Below, piece after piece: positions 17,063-26,393 of a stretch of 32,376 nucleotides of DNA (position 1 is the stretch's first letter; the number at the start of each line of letters is the position of its first letter). The position numbers were made by a program, and so were the translations under genes. Where the stretch lies: NCBI GenBank assembly GCA_016869835.1, contig VGDH01000023.1, positions 1 to 32,376 on the forward strand. The letters run 5' to 3'. The notes under the pieces were generated by a model. That model saw only the letters and a program-made list of their open reading frames with translations. It had not been told where the DNA came from and searched no databases. Source of the DNA: Alphaproteobacteria bacterium. Its GTDB lineage: Bacteria > Pseudomonadota > Alphaproteobacteria > Rhodobacterales > Rhodobacteraceae.

Positions 17063-18208
17063 ATGGCCGATATTCCCCAACATGACGCCGGGTGGCCTTT
17101 GGGCGGCTCGTGGGTGACGCGGCTTGCCGCGTCGCGCCGGTTTCAGGCCTTTGCGGCGCGGGTCCCGGGGTTGCGCGCCATTGCGCGCGCCGAAGGGGCG
17201 GCGATTTTTGACGTGGTGCAAGGCTTTGTGCGGTCCCAGACCCTGGTGGCGCTGGTCGAGCTGCGGCTTATGCACCGCTTGGCCGATGGGCCTGCAACCG
17301 CCGAGGCGCTGGCCTCAGGGGCGGGCCTGCCGGTGGCGCGGATGCAGATCCTTTTGCAATCAGGCGCGGCGATCGGGCTTTTGCGCCGCCGTCGCGACGG
17401 AGCCTTTGTGCTGACGCTGCGCGGGGCCTCGATCCTGGGCGTGCCGGGGCTTGAGGCGATGATCCGCCATCACCGCGCCTTCTATGCCGATCTGGCCGAT
17501 CCGGTGGCGCTTTTGCGGGGGCAGGGGCAGACCGAACTGGCGCGGTTCTGGCCCTATGTCTTTGGGGCCGACGGCGCAAAAGATCCTGATGTGGCGGCGA
17601 CCTATTCCGATCTCATGGCACAAAGCCAGACACTGGTGGCCGAAGATACGCTGCGGTTGGTGGACTTTGCGCAGGTGCGCCGCCTATTGGACGTGGGCGG
17701 CGGAACCGGGGCGTTCCTGACGGCAGTCGGGCAGGCCTGCAAGGGGCCCAATCTGGCGCTGTTCGATCTGCCGGTCGTGGTCGACGGGGCGAAGGCGCGC
17801 TTTGCCCGTGCCGGCCTGGCAGAGCGTTGCACCATTCACCCCGGCAGCTTTCGGGATGATCCGCTGCCCAAGGGGGCCGACATGATCAGCCTGATTCGCG
17901 TGCTGTATGATCATGACGATTCGACCGTGGCCGCGCTTTTGGCGGCTGTTTATGCCGCTTTGCCGCCGGGCGGGCGGCTGGTGATTTCTGAACCCATGTC
18001 AGGCGGGGCGACCCCTGACCCCATCACCGATGTCTATTTCGCCTTTTATACACTGGCGATGCAAACCGGACGCACAAGATCTGCCGCCGAGATTTTGCGG
18101 CTCCTGAAGACTGCGGGCTTTGCAAACATCAAGATTCATTGGGGTTATCGGCCCTATGTCACCTCGGTTGTCACGGCCGAGCGCGATGCCGGGCAAGCCG
18201 TTGCCTAA
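17063..18208 (+). CDS. crtF: Demethylspheroidene O-methyltransferase
   Basis: A 381-residue SAM-dependent methyltransferase that methylates the C-1 hydroxyl of demethylspheroidene. It has an N-terminal dimerisation/winged-helix part ([20 protein letters not shown]) and a Rossmann SAM-binding domain with [13 protein letters not shown] and LFDLPVVV, and later [10 protein letters not shown] and [10 protein letters not shown], the usual layout of plant-type O-methyltransferases of this family. It starts two bases after the crtE stop codon. The 109 bases after it hold the two bchC operators, so a fresh promoter as well as read-through from crtE is likely for the genes that follow. Confidence 0.96.
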   Translation: MADIPQHDAGWPLGGSWVTRLAASRRFQAFAARVPGLRAIARAEGAAIFDVVQGFVRSQTLVALVELRLMHRLADGPATAEALASGAGLPVARMQILLQSGAAIGLLRRRRDGAFVLTLRGASILGVPGLEAMIRHHRAFYADLADPVALLRGQGQTELARFWPYVFGADGAKDPDVAATYSDLMAQSQTLVAEDTLRLVDFAQVRRLLDVGGGTGAFLTAVGQACKGPNLALFDLPVVVDGAKARFARAGLAERCTIHPGSFRDDPLPKGADMISLIRVLYDHDDSTVAALLAAVYAALPPGGRLVISEPMSGGATPDPITDVYFAFYTLAMQTGRTRSAAEILRLLKTAGFANIKIHWGYRPYVTSVVTAERDAGQAVA

Positions 18209-18213
18209 CAAAC

Positions 18214-18231
18214 TGTCAATTTAGTTTGACA
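18214..18231. promoter_or_regulatory. PpsR/CrtJ operator 1 upstream of bchC
   Basis: TGT-CAATTTAGTTTG-ACA, an almost perfect palindrome, fits the PpsR consensus. Its right arm includes TTGACA (18226-18231), the likely -35 box of the bchC promoter. Confidence 0.9.
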
Positions 18232-18253
18232 GTCTAAACTGTAAGTTTAGAAT
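18226..18253 (+). promoter_or_regulatory. bchC promoter (sigma-70 type)
   Basis: TTGACA (18226-18231), 16 bases, then TAGAAT (18248-18253). The -35 lies in the first PpsR site and the -10 in the second, so repressor binding would cover both boxes, as described for Rhodobacter capsulatus bchC. Confidence 0.75.
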
Positions 18254-18257
18254 GACA
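18240..18257. promoter_or_regulatory. PpsR/CrtJ operator 2 upstream of bchC
   Basis: TGT-AAGTTTAGAATG-ACA fits TGT-N12-ACA and is eight bases after operator 1, the spacing I recall as classic for cooperative CrtJ binding at bchC. Confidence 0.9.
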
Positions 18258-18317
18258 CTAGGGGTATCCCGTCAAGAGTCTCACCCCGAGACGCTGCGCC
18301 TGCCCCAAGGAGTGATC

Positions 18318-19274
18318 GTGAAAACCAGTGCCGTCATCTTGTCAGGGCCAAAGAACCTGTCGGTCGGGCAACTGGGCCTGACGCCGCCCTCTACGGCGGA
18401 TGTGGTGGTTGAGGTTGCTCATTCCGGAATTTCCACGGGAACCGAGAAACTCTTCTGGTCCGGCACCATGCCGCCCTTCCCGGGCATGGGGTATCCCCTT
18501 GTCCCCGGCTATGAGGCGGCAGGTGAGGTGGTTGAGGCGGGCGCGGAAAGCGGCCTTGCGGCGGGCGATCATGTGTTCGTGCCCGGTGCCAATTGCTTTG
18601 AGGCGACGGAGACCGGGCCGGTGCGCGGCCTTTTCGGCGCGGCCTCGCGCTATCTGGTGACGCCGGGCGCCCGCGCCACGCGGATAGACCGCGCGCTTGG
18701 GGCCGAGGGGGCGCTTCTGGCGCTGGCAGCCACGGCCCGCCATGCCCTCGCGGGTTTTGATCGTGCCTTGCCTGACCTGATTGTCGGTCATGGGGTTCTG
18801 GGTCGGCTCTTGGCGCGGCTGACCGTTGCTGCGGGTGCGCCTGCGCCCACAGTCTGGGAAATTGACCCCGGCCGCCAGTCTGGTGCCCTGGGCTATGAGG
18901 TGACCACCCCTGACGCCGACCCGCGTCGCGACTATCGCGCGATCTATGATGCCTCGGGCGCGCCGGACCTGTTGAACGCGCTCATCGGCCGTCTGCAACG
19001 CGGCGGCGAGGTGGTTCTGGCGGGGTTCTACACCGCGCCTTTGTCTTTTGCTTTCCCGCCCGCCTTCATGAAAGAGGCCCGCTTCCGCATCGCCGCCGAA
19101 TGGGCGCCCGATGACATGGTGGCAACCCGGCTTCTGGTGGAAAGCGGTGCGCTGTCGCTGGGCGGGCTTGTTACCCATCGTCGCCCCGCGATCGAGGCGA
19201 CGGCGGCCTATGAAACCGCCTTCACCGATCCGGCCTGCTTGAAAATGATCCTAGACTGGAGGGGCCACGCATGA
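18318..19274 (+). CDS. bchC: 3-hydroxyethyl bacteriochlorophyllide a dehydrogenase
   Basis: A 318-residue zinc-alcohol-dehydrogenase-like oxidoreductase that oxidises the C-3 hydroxyethyl group to acetyl in bacteriochlorophyllide a synthesis, using NAD+. Seen: [54 protein letters not shown] and the late [17 protein letters not shown]. The start is GTG 18318, five bases after AAGGAG; upstream codons run into the operator region. The stop overlaps bchX as ATGA. Confidence 0.95.
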   Translation: MKTSAVILSGPKNLSVGQLGLTPPSTADVVVEVAHSGISTGTEKLFWSGTMPPFPGMGYPLVPGYEAAGEVVEAGAESGLAAGDHVFVPGANCFEATETGPVRGLFGAASRYLVTPGARATRIDRALGAEGALLALAATARHALAGFDRALPDLIVGHGVLGRLLARLTVAAGAPAPTVWEIDPGRQSGALGYEVTTPDADPRRDYRAIYDASGAPDLLNALIGRLQRGGEVVLAGFYTAPLSFAFPPAFMKEARFRIAAEWAPDDMVATRLLVESGALSLGGLVTHRRPAIEATAAYETAFTDPACLKMILDWRGHA

Positions 19275-20275
19275 CGCTCGACATCCCCAATCTGAAAGAT
19301 TTCGACGCCCGGCTGCGCGACGAGGCCCAGCAGGAACCGACGCTGGAAATCCCGCAGGACCCACCGTCGAAGAAAACCCAGATCATCGCGATCTACGGCA
19401 AGGGCGGCATCGGCAAGTCGTTCACGCTGGCCAACCTCAGCCACATGATGGCCGAGATGGGCAAGCGCGTGCTGCTGATCGGCTGCGATCCGAAATCCGA
19501 CACCACAAGCCTGCTGTTTGGCGGCAAGGCCTGTCCGACGATCATCGAAACCTCGACCAAGAAGAAGCTTGCCGGCGAAGAGGTGAAGATCGGCGATGTC
19601 TGTTTCAAGCGCGGCGGCGTCTTTGCGATGGAGCTGGGCGGGCCCGAAGTCGGCCGCGGCTGCGGCGGGCGCGGCATCATCCACGGGTTCGAACTCTTGG
19701 AGAAGCTGGGCTTCCATGACTGGGACTTCGACTATGTCCTCCTGGATTTCCTGGGCGATGTGGTCTGCGGCGGTTTTGGCCTGCCCATTGCCCGTGACAT
19801 GGCGCAGAAAGTGATCCTTGTCGGATCGAACGATCTGCAATCGCTTTATGTGGCCAACAACGTCTGTTCGGCGGTGGAGTATTTCCGCAAGCTGGGCGGC
19901 AATGTCGGCATCGCGGGGCTGGTCATCAACAAGGATGACGGCACGGGCGAGGCGGCGGCTTTTGCCGAGGCGGTGAATATTCCGGTGCTGGCCGCAATCC
20001 CGCAAGACGACGACCTACGCAAGAAATCTGCGAATTATCAGATCGTTGGCACCAAGGATGGTCAATGGGGCGGGCTGTTCACCGCGCTGGCCGAGGCCGT
20101 GGCCGACGCCCCACCGGTACGTCCGGCCCCACTGAGCCAGGACGGGCTGTTGAACCTTTTCTCGGCCGAAAGCACGGGCAAGGATTTTGTCCTGACCCCG
20201 GCCACCGATGCCGACATGCGCGGCAAGAACGCCGTTTTGAAGAAATCTCTCGAAGTGGTCTATGACGATGTTTGA
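19271..20275 (+). CDS. bchX: Chlorophyllide a reductase iron protein subunit X
   Basis: A 334-residue NifH-like ATPase that passes electrons to BchYZ for reduction of the C7-C8 double bond of chlorophyllide a, an oxygen-sensitive reaction. The P-loop is YGKGGIGKS; the 4Fe-4S ligands are the cysteines in GRGCGGRG and VVCGGFGLP, positioned as in Nif[11 protein letters not shown] is the switch region. The N-terminal extension of about 35 residues before the P-loop is usual for BchX. The start overlaps bchC, and the end overlaps a short frame that leads to bchY. Confidence 0.97.
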   Translation: MTLDIPNLKDFDARLRDEAQQEPTLEIPQDPPSKKTQIIAIYGKGGIGKSFTLANLSHMMAEMGKRVLLIGCDPKSDTTSLLFGGKACPTIIETSTKKKLAGEEVKIGDVCFKRGGVFAMELGGPEVGRGCGGRGIIHGFELLEKLGFHDWDFDYVLLDFLGDVVCGGFGLPIARDMAQKVILVGSNDLQSLYVANNVCSAVEYFRKLGGNVGIAGLVINKDDGTGEAAAFAEAVNIPVLAAIPQDDDLRKKSANYQIVGTKDGQWGGLFTALAEAVADAPPVRPAPLSQDGLLNLFSAESTGKDFVLTPATDADMRGKNAVLKKSLEVVYDDV

Positions 20276-20342
20276 TCTCGATGCGCTCGCCCAACTTGAA
20301 GCCGCACTAAAGCGCCTGTCCACCGGAAAGGCGCCCGCATGA
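20268..20342 (+). CDS. Possible 24-residue bridging peptide between bchX and bchY
   Basis: An ATG inside the last codons of bchX opens [17 protein letters not shown] and runs seven more residues to a TGA that overlaps the bchY ATG (ATGA). The peptide would be a short amphipathic helix. Its codons have a less GC-rich third position (14 of 24) than the neighbours, and there is no clear ribosome site; coupling to bchX would be needed. It may be a translational bridge, a real micropeptide, or chance. Confidence 0.3.
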   Translation: MFDLDALAQLEAALKRLSTGKAPA

Positions 20343-21907
20343 ACGAAGTCGGCTATGACACTGCCCATGACGCACCGCTGACCGCGGTGAAGTCTGTCGA
20401 TCTGGAGCCGCCCGCAATGGCCGCCCCGGTCGACGGCATGGGCTGTCATGCCGGTGCGGCGACGATGGAGGCGGCCGCCCGCGCGGCGGGCCAGTCTGAT
20501 CTTCTCGATCAATATGCCGCCGATTACCCCCAGGGTCCGCATGACAAGCCGCAGTCGATGTGCCCGGCCTTTGGCTCGCTGCGCGTGGGCCTGCGGATGC
20601 GGCGGGTGGCGACCGTGCTGTCAGGTTCGGCCTGTTGCGTCTATGGGCTGACCTTCGTGTCGCATTTCTACGGCGCGCGCCGGTCGGTCGGCTATGTGCC
20701 GTTCAATTCCGAAACCCTGGTCACGGGCAAGCTGTTTGAAGACATCCGCGATGCGGTGCATGAGCTTGCCGATCCTGAACGCTATGACGCGGTGGTGGTG
20801 ACGAACCTCTGCGTGCCCACCGCCTCGGGTGTGCCGCTGAAACTTTTGCCAAGCGAAATCAACGGCGTGCGGATCGTCGGCATTGACGTGCCGGGCTTTG
20901 GCATCCCCACCCATGCCGAGGCAAAGGACGTTGTGGCCGGGGCCATGCTGAAATACGCCCGCGCCGAGATCGAGGCCGGCCCGGTTGCCGCGCCTGCGGC
21001 TGGCCGGTCGGATCGCCCGCAAGTGGCCCTTCTGGGCGAGATGTTCCCAGCCGATCCGATGATGATCGGCGCGATGTTGGCGCCCATGGAGCTGGCAGCC
21101 GGTCCTGTCTTGCCCTGCCGCGAGTGGCGCGAGCTTTATGCCGCACTCGATTGCGATGTCGTGGCCGCCATTCACCCCTTCTACACCTCAGCTGTGCGCG
21201 AATTCCAAAGCGCGGGCCGCAAGGTTGTGGGGTCGGCCCCCGTTGGCCATGACGGCACCGCCGCCTGGCTGGCTGCGATTGGGGATGCCTATAACGTCGA
21301 ACCCGCCAAGATTGCCGCTGCGCAAAACGCCTTTCTTCCTGCCATCAAGGCTGCACTGGCCGGGGTGCCGATCAAGGGCACGATCACGCTGTCGGGTTAT
21401 GAGGGCAGCGAACTTCTCGTCGCGCGGCTCCTCATCGAATCCGGCGCCCATGTGCCATATGTCGGCACCGCCTGCGCCAAGACACCGTGGAGCGAGGCCG
21501 ACCTTGCCTGGCTGGAAGCGCGCGGTGTCAAGGTGAAGTTCCGGGCATCCTTGGAAGATGACCTTTCGGCGATGCAAGCCATCCGCCCCGATCTGGCCAT
21601 CGGCACCACACCTGTGGTGCAAAAGGCCAAGGAAACCGGGATTCCGTCGCTTTACTTCACCAACCTGATCTCGGCGCGGCCGCTGATGGGGCCTGCCGGG
21701 GCCGGGTCTTTGGGCCAGGTCGTCAATGCCGCGATTGCGGGCAAGGCCCGGCTTGAAGACATGAAGGCGTTTTTCGAAGGCGTCGGCCATGGCGACACCG
21801 CTGGCATCTGGGAGGGCGCGCCGAACCTGCAGCCAGAATTCCGCGCGATGCATCAGAAGAAACTCGACAAACAGGCGCGCGCCGCCAAGGCCGAGGAGAT
21901 GATCTGA
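20339..21907 (+). CDS. bchY: Chlorophyllide a reductase subunit Y
   Basis: A 522-residue NifD/BchN-like component of the chlorophyllide a reductase catalytic heterotetramer. Cysteine-bearing stretches that would help hold the 4Fe-4S cluster include [16 protein letters not shown] and [10 protein letters not shown]. Also seen are [25 protein letters not shown] and [14 protein letters not shown]. The start has GGAAAGG about eight bases upstream. The stop shares its last base with the bchZ ATG (TGATG), ensuring coupled synthesis. Confidence 0.96.
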   Translation: MNEVGYDTAHDAPLTAVKSVDLEPPAMAAPVDGMGCHAGAATMEAAARAAGQSDLLDQYAADYPQGPHDKPQSMCPAFGSLRVGLRMRRVATVLSGSACCVYGLTFVSHFYGARRSVGYVPFNSETLVTGKLFEDIRDAVHELADPERYDAVVVTNLCVPTASGVPLKLLPSEINGVRIVGIDVPGFGIPTHAEAKDVVAGAMLKYARAEIEAGPVAAPAAGRSDRPQVALLGEMFPADPMMIGAMLAPMELAAGPVLPCREWRELYAALDCDVVAAIHPFYTSAVREFQSAGRKVVGSAPVGHDGTAAWLAAIGDAYNVEPAKIAAAQNAFLPAIKAALAGVPIKGTITLSGYEGSELLVARLLIESGAHVPYVGTACAKTPWSEADLAWLEARGVKVKFRASLEDDLSAMQAIRPDLAIGTTPVVQKAKETGIPSLYFTNLISARPLMGPAGAGSLGQVVNAAIAGKARLEDMKAFFEGVGHGDTAGIWEGAPNLQPEFRAMHQKKLDKQARAAKAEEMI

Positions 21908-23385
21908 TGCTGGTGCAAGATCATGATCGGGCAGGGGGCTATTGGGGCGCGGTCTACGCGTTCTGTGCTGTCAAAGGCTTGCAAGTGGTGATTGATGGCC
22001 CGGTCGGCTGTGAAAACCTGCCGGTGACTTCAGTCCTGCATTACACCGACGCGCTGCCGCCGCATGAATTGCCGATTGTGGTCACGGGCTTGGGCGAAGA
22101 AGAGCTTGGCCGCGACGGCACCGAAGGTGCGATGCGCCGGGCGTGGAAAACGCTGGATCCGGCGCTGCCTGCGGTGGTGGTGACAGGCTCAATCGCCGAG
22201 ATGATCGGCGGCGGTGTCACGCCGATGGGCACCAATATCCAGCGCTTCCTGCCGCGCACGATTGATGAAGACCAATGGGAATGTGCCGACCGCGCGATGA
22301 CCTGGATCTTTACCGAATTTGGCATGACCAAGGGCCGCATGCCGCATGAGGCCCCGCGCCCCGAAGGTGCGCGCCCACGTGTCAATATTCTTGGCCCGAT
22401 GTTCGGCGTGTTCAACATGGCCAGCGACCTGCACGAGATCCGCCGCCTGGTCGAAGGCATCGGGGCCGAGGTCAACATGGTCATGCCCTTGGGCGCCCAT
22501 CTCGCCGAGATGCGCAATCTGGTGAACGCTGACGCCAATATCGTGATGTATCGCGAATTTGGCCGGGGTCTGGCCGAGGTTCTGGGCAAGCCCTATCTGC
22601 AGGCCCCCATCGGCATGGACAGCACCACGAAATTCCTGCGCAAGCTGGGCGAGATGCTGGGGCTGGACCCCGAGCCCTTCATCGCCCGCGAAAAGCATTC
22701 CACGCTGAAACCGGTCTGGGACCTGTGGCGCTCGGTCACGCAGGATTTCTTTGCCACCGCGTCCTTCGGTATCGTCGCGACCGAAACCTATGCCCGGGGC
22801 GTGCGCAATTACCTGGAATCCGATCTGGGCCTGCCCTGCGCCTTTGCCGTGGCCCGCAGCCCCGGCAAGAAAACCAACAACGAGGCCGTGCGCGGCCTGA
22901 TGAAGCAGCATCGCCCCTTGGTGGTGATGGGGTCCATCAACGAGAAGATTTATCTGGCCGAGATGAAGGGCGGGTTCGGCCCGGCCCCGAGTTTCATCGC
23001 CGCATCCTTCCCTGGTGCCGCCATCCGCCGCGCCACCGGCACGCCGATGATGGGCTACGCGGGGGCGGTCTGGCTTTTGCAAGAGGTCTGCAACGGCCTC
23101 TTCGATGCGCTTTTCCACATCCTGCCCCTGGGCAGCGAGATGGACAGCGCGGCCGCCACGCCAACCACCCTGCGCCGTGACTTCCCCTGGGATGCCGATG
23201 CGCAGGCGGCCTTGGACCGAATTGTCAACACCCACCCGATCCTGACCCGGATCAGCGCGGCCCGTTCCCTGCGCGATGCAGCCGAAAAGGCCGCCTTGGA
23301 CGCCGGGGCCGAACGCGTGGTGCGCGAAACCGTGGAGGGCCTGCCGGGGGCACGCCTTTCGCTTCAAGAGGGAGAGACGTCATGA
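21907..23385 (+). CDS. bchZ: Chlorophyllide a reductase subunit Z
   Basis: A 492-residue NifK/BchB-like partner of BchY. Seen: the N-terminal [35 protein letters not shown] with a likely cluster cysteine, [14 protein letters not shown], and a C-terminal [15 protein letters not shown] that resembles the light-independent protochlorophyllide reductase B-type tail. Usual length. It overlaps bchY at the start by one base and pufQ at the end (ATGATG region), so the puf genes are reached by read-through from crtEF-bchCXYZ, the superoperon arrangement known in Rhodobacter. Confidence 0.96.
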   Translation: MLVQDHDRAGGYWGAVYAFCAVKGLQVVIDGPVGCENLPVTSVLHYTDALPPHELPIVVTGLGEEELGRDGTEGAMRRAWKTLDPALPAVVVTGSIAEMIGGGVTPMGTNIQRFLPRTIDEDQWECADRAMTWIFTEFGMTKGRMPHEAPRPEGARPRVNILGPMFGVFNMASDLHEIRRLVEGIGAEVNMVMPLGAHLAEMRNLVNADANIVMYREFGRGLAEVLGKPYLQAPIGMDSTTKFLRKLGEMLGLDPEPFIAREKHSTLKPVWDLWRSVTQDFFATASFGIVATETYARGVRNYLESDLGLPCAFAVARSPGKKTNNEAVRGLMKQHRPLVVMGSINEKIYLAEMKGGFGPAPSFIAASFPGAAIRRATGTPMMGYAGAVWLLQEVCNGLFDALFHILPLGSEMDSAAATPTTLRRDFPWDADAQAALDRIVNTHPILTRISAARSLRDAAEKAALDAGAERVVRETVEGLPGARLSLQEGETS

Positions 23386-23603
23386 TGGATTACAGCGCCA
23401 ATGGTGATCTGCATCAGGTCAAACGGGTGAACCGGGTAGAGTTCTTCATCTACTACAGCCTGATCTTCAGCTTTGCCGTGCTGCCCCATGTCCTGGGCTG
23501 GACGTATCAGACCCTGCGCCATGGCAAGTTTCCCCGTCTCGGCCCGCTGGCACGCGCCCGCAAGGACGCCGAGGCCGTGACGCCGATGATCTTCCGCGGC
23601 TGA
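23382..23603 (+). CDS. pufQ: PufQ, bacteriochlorophyll-related membrane protein
   Basis: A 73-residue protein with one transmembrane segment ([20 protein letters not shown], about residues 22-41) followed by a basic cytoplasmic tail ending VTPMIFRG, matching PufQ. In Rhodobacter it is needed for normal bacteriochlorophyll production and spectral complex formation; the mechanism is not settled. Two ATGs (23382, 23385) are possible; GGAG at 23371 is seven bases before the first. It overlaps bchZ and is 124 bases ahead of pufB. Confidence 0.93.
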   Translation: MMDYSANGDLHQVKRVNRVEFFIYYSLIFSFAVLPHVLGWTYQTLRHGKFPRLGPLARARKDAEAVTPMIFRG

Positions 23604-23662
23604 CAGGCCGCGACACGAATTCCGACCTTCCGCCCTGGCGGGGGGGACGAAACATCCGAGGG

Positions 23663-23698
23663 GCATTCCGCCCACGGTGGCCCGGCCGCAGGGAATGC
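23663..23698 (+). other. Hairpin in the pufQ-pufB leader
   Basis: GCATTCC (23663-23669) can pair with GGAATGC (23692-23698) around a GC-rich loop. The 124-base region between pufQ and pufB is otherwise non-coding. A structure here could act in mRNA processing that separates stable pufBA message from upstream bch message, as known for puf operons; this role is inferred. Confidence 0.4.
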
Positions 23699-23727
23699 GG
23701 CGTCAGTCCGAATATCCGGAGGATACT

Positions 23728-23877
23728 ATGGCTGATAAATCCGACCTGTCGTTCACAGGTCTCACGGACCAGCAGGCGCAAGAGCTGCACTCGGTCTACA
23801 TGAGCGGGCTTTGGTTGTTCGCGACCATCGCCGTTGTCGCACATGTGGCCGTGTGGTTCTGGCGTCCGTGGTTCTAA
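23728..23877 (+). CDS. pufB: Light-harvesting 1 beta polypeptide
   Basis: A 49-residue LH1 beta chain: polar N-terminus [19 protein letters not shown], then the single transmembrane helix with the bacteriochlorophyll-binding histidine in [14 protein letters not shown]. The WxWxPW end is the typical pigment-contact tail. GGAGG at 23718 gives a clear start at 23728; the longer frame from 23677 is leader RNA. pufA follows after 13 bases. Confidence 0.98.
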   Translation: MADKSDLSFTGLTDQQAQELHSVYMSGLWLFATIAVVAHVAVWFWRPWF

Positions 23878-23890
23878 GGAGGAACGAGAC

Positions 23891-24073
23891 ATGAGCAAGT
23901 TCTACAAGATCTGGCTGATTTTCGATCCGCGTCGCGTTTTCGTGGCGCAAGGGGTTTTCCTCTTCCTTCTGGCAGCGATGATTCACCTCGTCCTGCTGTC
24001 CGACCCGGCCTTCAACTGGTTCGAGATCGCCTCGGCCAAGCATGGCTATGTTGCTGCAGCGCCGACCGAATAA
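23891..24073 (+). CDS. pufA: Light-harvesting 1 alpha polypeptide
   Basis: A 60-residue LH1 alpha chain: [20 protein letters not shown], then a transmembrane helix with the ligand histidine in [12 protein letters not shown], then [11 protein letters not shown]. Start set by GGAGG in the short pufB-pufA gap. Made in large excess over the reaction centre, consistent with the RNA hairpin just behind it. Confidence 0.98.
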   Translation: MSKFYKIWLIFDPRRVFVAQGVFLFLLAAMIHLVLLSDPAFNWFEIASAKHGYVAAAPTE

Positions 24074-24083
24074 GTCGCGCTCT

Positions 24084-24112
24084 GGTGCGGGCGGTTTCAC
24101 CCCGCCCGCACC
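24084..24112 (+). other. pufA-pufL intercistronic mRNA hairpin
   Basis: GGTGCGGGCGG and CCGCCCGCACC form a perfect 11-base-pair stem with a seven-base loop, 10 bases after the pufA stop. There is no T-run, so it is not a full terminator. Such structures in Rhodobacter puf mRNA protect the pufBA message from 3' decay and set the LH1 to reaction-centre ratio. The remaining gap to pufL (24113-24211) holds no further clear signal besides the pufL ribosome site. Confidence 0.85.
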
Positions 24113-24211
24113 GAACCCATACATTCTGTTGAATCTAACGAACATCTGACGGCCCCCGCTGCGTTCATCGCTGTGCCTTTGGGTTGACCGTCCCATCGCG
24201 GAGAGGGAAGC

Positions 24212-25060
24212 ATGGCACTGCTCAGCTTCGAACGAAAATACCGCGTGCCAGGCGGCACGCTGATCGGCGGGAACCTGTTCGACTTTTGGGTCGGACCGTT
24301 CTACGTCGGCTTCTTTGGGGTCACGACCTTCTTTTTCGCGGCCCTTGGCACCTTGCTGATCTTTTACGGTGCAGCAATGGGCCCAACTTGGAACCCTTGG
24401 CTGATCTCGATCGATCCGCCATCGGTTGAAAACGGTCTGGCCTTTGCGCCCCTGATGCAGGGCGGGCTTTGGCAGATCATCACGATTTGTGCGACCGGCG
24501 CCTTTATCAGCTGGGCCCTGCGCGAGGTGGAAATCTGCCGCAAGCTGGGTATTGGGCTTCATGTGCCCTTCGCGTTCTCGGTTGCAATTTTCGCTTATGT
24601 CACGCTGGTCATCATTCGCCCGATCCTGATGGGAAGCTGGGGTTATGCCTTTCCTTACGGCATCTTCAGCCACCTCGATTGGGTATCGAACACCGGCTAT
24701 GCCTACGGCAACTTCCACTACAATCCGGCCCATATGATCGCGGTCACCTTCTTCTTCACCACCGCCTTGGCGTTGGCGTTGCATGGGGCGCTGATCCTGT
24801 CGGCCGCCAACCCGCCCAAGGGCGAGTTGATGAAGACACCCGATTATGAAGACACCTTCTTCCGCGATCTGATCGGCTATTCGGTCGGCACCTTGGGCAT
24901 TCACCGTCTGGGCTTGCTTTTGGCGCTGAACGCCGGGTTCTGGAGCGCGATCTGTATCGTGATCTCGGGCACGATCTGGTTCGACCAGTGGGTTTATTGG
25001 TGGGATTGGTGGCTGCAACTGCCCTTCTGGGCCGACATTCCTGGAGGCGTAAATGGCTGA
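24212..25060 (+). CDS. pufL: Photosynthetic reaction centre L subunit
   Basis: A 282-residue membrane protein with five transmembrane helices. Family features: [19 protein letters not shown] at the N-terminus, [31 protein letters not shown] with the bacteriochlorophyll-ligand histidine region, NFHYNPAHM, and [18 protein letters not shown] with the non-haem-iron histidine. It binds half of the special pair and the active-branch cofactors. GAGAGGGAA supplies the ribosome site. The last eight bases overlap pufM. Confidence 0.98.
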   Translation: MALLSFERKYRVPGGTLIGGNLFDFWVGPFYVGFFGVTTFFFAALGTLLIFYGAAMGPTWNPWLISIDPPSVENGLAFAPLMQGGLWQIITICATGAFISWALREVEICRKLGIGLHVPFAFSVAIFAYVTLVIIRPILMGSWGYAFPYGIFSHLDWVSNTGYAYGNFHYNPAHMIAVTFFFTTALALALHGALILSAANPPKGELMKTPDYEDTFFRDLIGYSVGTLGIHRLGLLLALNAGFWSAICIVISGTIWFDQWVYWWDWWLQLPFWADIPGGVNG

Positions 25061-25976
25061 GTATCAAAACATCTTCACCCAAGTTCAGGTGCGCGCAGCA
25101 CCTGAGATGGGGATGGTCGAAAACGTTGATCTGGGCAATCGCACCAAATCGGCGGCGTTCTCAAACCTTGTAGGCTGGCTCGGCAATGCGCAGCTGGGTC
25201 CGGTCTATCTGGGCACCTTCGGTGTCATCTCGCTGGCCACCGGATTGATCTGGTTCATGATGGTCGGTGCGTGGTTCTGGCATCTGGCCGACTATAACGC
25301 GGCCGTCTTCATGCGCGATCTGTTCTGGATGGCGCTTGAGCCGCCGGCCCCGGAATATGGCCTGTCGATCCCGCCGATGGCGGAAGGTGGGCTGTGGCTT
25401 TTGGCCAGCTTCTTCCTCTTGATCTCGGTCATGGCTTGGTGGGTGCGCACCTATCTGCGCGCCGAAGCACTGGGCATGGGCAAGCACGTGGCTTGGGCCT
25501 TTGCCGGGGCGATCTGGCTGTTCTTGGTGCTGGGCCTGATCCGCCCGGTGCTGATGGGCAGCTGGTCGGAGGCGGTGCCTTACGGCATCTTCCCGCACCT
25601 GGACTGGACCAACCTCTTCAGCCTGACCTATGGCAACCTGTTCTATAACCCCTTCCACGCACTGAGCATTGTTTTCCTCTACGGATCGGCCCTGCTGTTT
25701 GCGATGCACGGGGCAACCATTCTGGCGGTGACCCGTCTGGGTGGCGACCGCGAGTTGGAGCAGATTGTGGATCGTGGCACGGCCTCGGAACGGGCGGCCC
25801 TGTTCTGGCGCTGGACCATGGGCTTCAACGCCACGATGGAAGGCATTCACCGCTGGGCTTGGTGGTTCGCCGTTCTGGTGACTGTCACGGGGGGGATCGG
25901 CATCTTGCTGACCGGCACCGTGGTGGACAACTGGTACGTCTGGGCACAAGAGCACGGCTATGCGCCGCTCGATTGA
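25053..25976 (+). CDS. pufM: Photosynthetic reaction centre M subunit
   Basis: A 307-residue five-helix membrane protein: [18 protein letters not shown] at the start, [41 protein letters not shown], and the iron/quinone region [19 protein letters not shown]. The C-terminus ends at residue 307, without the extension that contacts a cytochrome subunit in pufC species, which fits the lack of pufC here. Overlaps pufL by eight bases and is followed by pufX after 20 bases. Confidence 0.98.
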   Translation: MAEYQNIFTQVQVRAAPEMGMVENVDLGNRTKSAAFSNLVGWLGNAQLGPVYLGTFGVISLATGLIWFMMVGAWFWHLADYNAAVFMRDLFWMALEPPAPEYGLSIPPMAEGGLWLLASFFLLISVMAWWVRTYLRAEALGMGKHVAWAFAGAIWLFLVLGLIRPVLMGSWSEAVPYGIFPHLDWTNLFSLTYGNLFYNPFHALSIVFLYGSALLFAMHGATILAVTRLGGDRELEQIVDRGTASERAALFWRWTMGFNATMEGIHRWAWWFAVLVTVTGGIGILLTGTVVDNWYVWAQEHGYAPLD

Positions 25977-25996
25977 GCCGCGGAAAGGATGAGATG

Positions 25997-26224
25997 ATGT
26001 CTGACAAGTATTACTCCGAACCCAACGAAACCTCGGCCCTGCGGTCCTGGGTCATGTGGCAGATGCTGCGGGGCGCGGGCTGGGCGGCGGTGTTCGTGCT
26101 GGTCATCAGCGCGATCTACGCGGCACTTTGGGGCATCGGGCAGCTTCTGCCCGATGAAAGCAAGACCGCCCCGTCCCCCTTTGGCGCGCTGGAAATCGCT
26201 GCACCCGAGGTGGTTCAGGCCTAA
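25997..26224 (+). CDS. pufX: PufX, reaction centre-LH1 core protein
   Basis: A 75-residue protein with one transmembrane segment ([22 protein letters not shown]) preceded by the conserved [18 protein letters not shown] stretch. It matches PufX in length, position after pufM, and pattern; PufX opens the LH1 ring for quinone exchange and shapes the core complex. Two adjacent ATGs occur (25994, 25997); the second has better spacing from AAGGA. Sequence of PufX is weakly conserved between species, so the call leans on synteny and the GAGWA motif. Confidence 0.92.
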   Translation: MSDKYYSEPNETSALRSWVMWQMLRGAGWAAVFVLVISAIYAALWGIGQLLPDESKTAPSPFGALEIAAPEVVQA

Positions 26225-26232
26225 ACCAAGAC

Positions 26233-26263
26233 CGGCACGGGCGGTCCCTGTTCGCCCGTGCCG
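26233..26263 (+). other. Hairpin behind pufX
   Basis: CGGCACGGGCG and CGCCCGTGCCG form a perfect 11-base-pair stem with a nine-base loop, starting eight bases after the pufX stop. No T-run follows. It likely forms the stable 3' end of puf mRNA. Confidence 0.75.
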
Positions 26264-26344
26264 CAACGACGTTCGGACCATGACGCCGGTCCGGGCCTGG
26301 GCACTCCACAGCCCGGTTCCCTTACCTGTTGGCGACAGGAACCT

Positions 26345-26378
26345 GGTGCCGTGTGTAACCCACCCGGCACCTTTTTTT
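26345..26378 (+). terminator. Intrinsic terminator or attenuator before dxs
   Basis: GGTGCCG (26345-26351) pairs with CGGCACC (26365-26371), followed at once by seven T residues (26372-26378). This is a full Rho-independent terminator. It ends only a few bases before the dxs ribosome site AGGGAG (26382-26387), so it should limit dxs expression from puf read-through. Confidence 0.85.
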
Positions 26379-26393
26379 CTCAGGGAGATCATC

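Noticed and set aside
22189-23367. 392-residue frame antisense to bchZ
   Set aside because: A shadow of bchZ rich in G, Q, H and R, with no domain and no start signal.
24127-24144. TGT-N12-ACA between pufA and pufL
   Set aside because: It fits the bare pattern but has poor arms (TGTTG...GAACA), lies inside the puf transcript, and about eight random matches are expected in a window of this size.
26264-26393. A thiamine-pyrophosphate riboswitch before the ThDP enzyme gene dxs
   Set aside because: The conserved TPP-aptamer core sequences (CUGAGA and the ACCUGA/GGNUAAUNCC parts) are not present.
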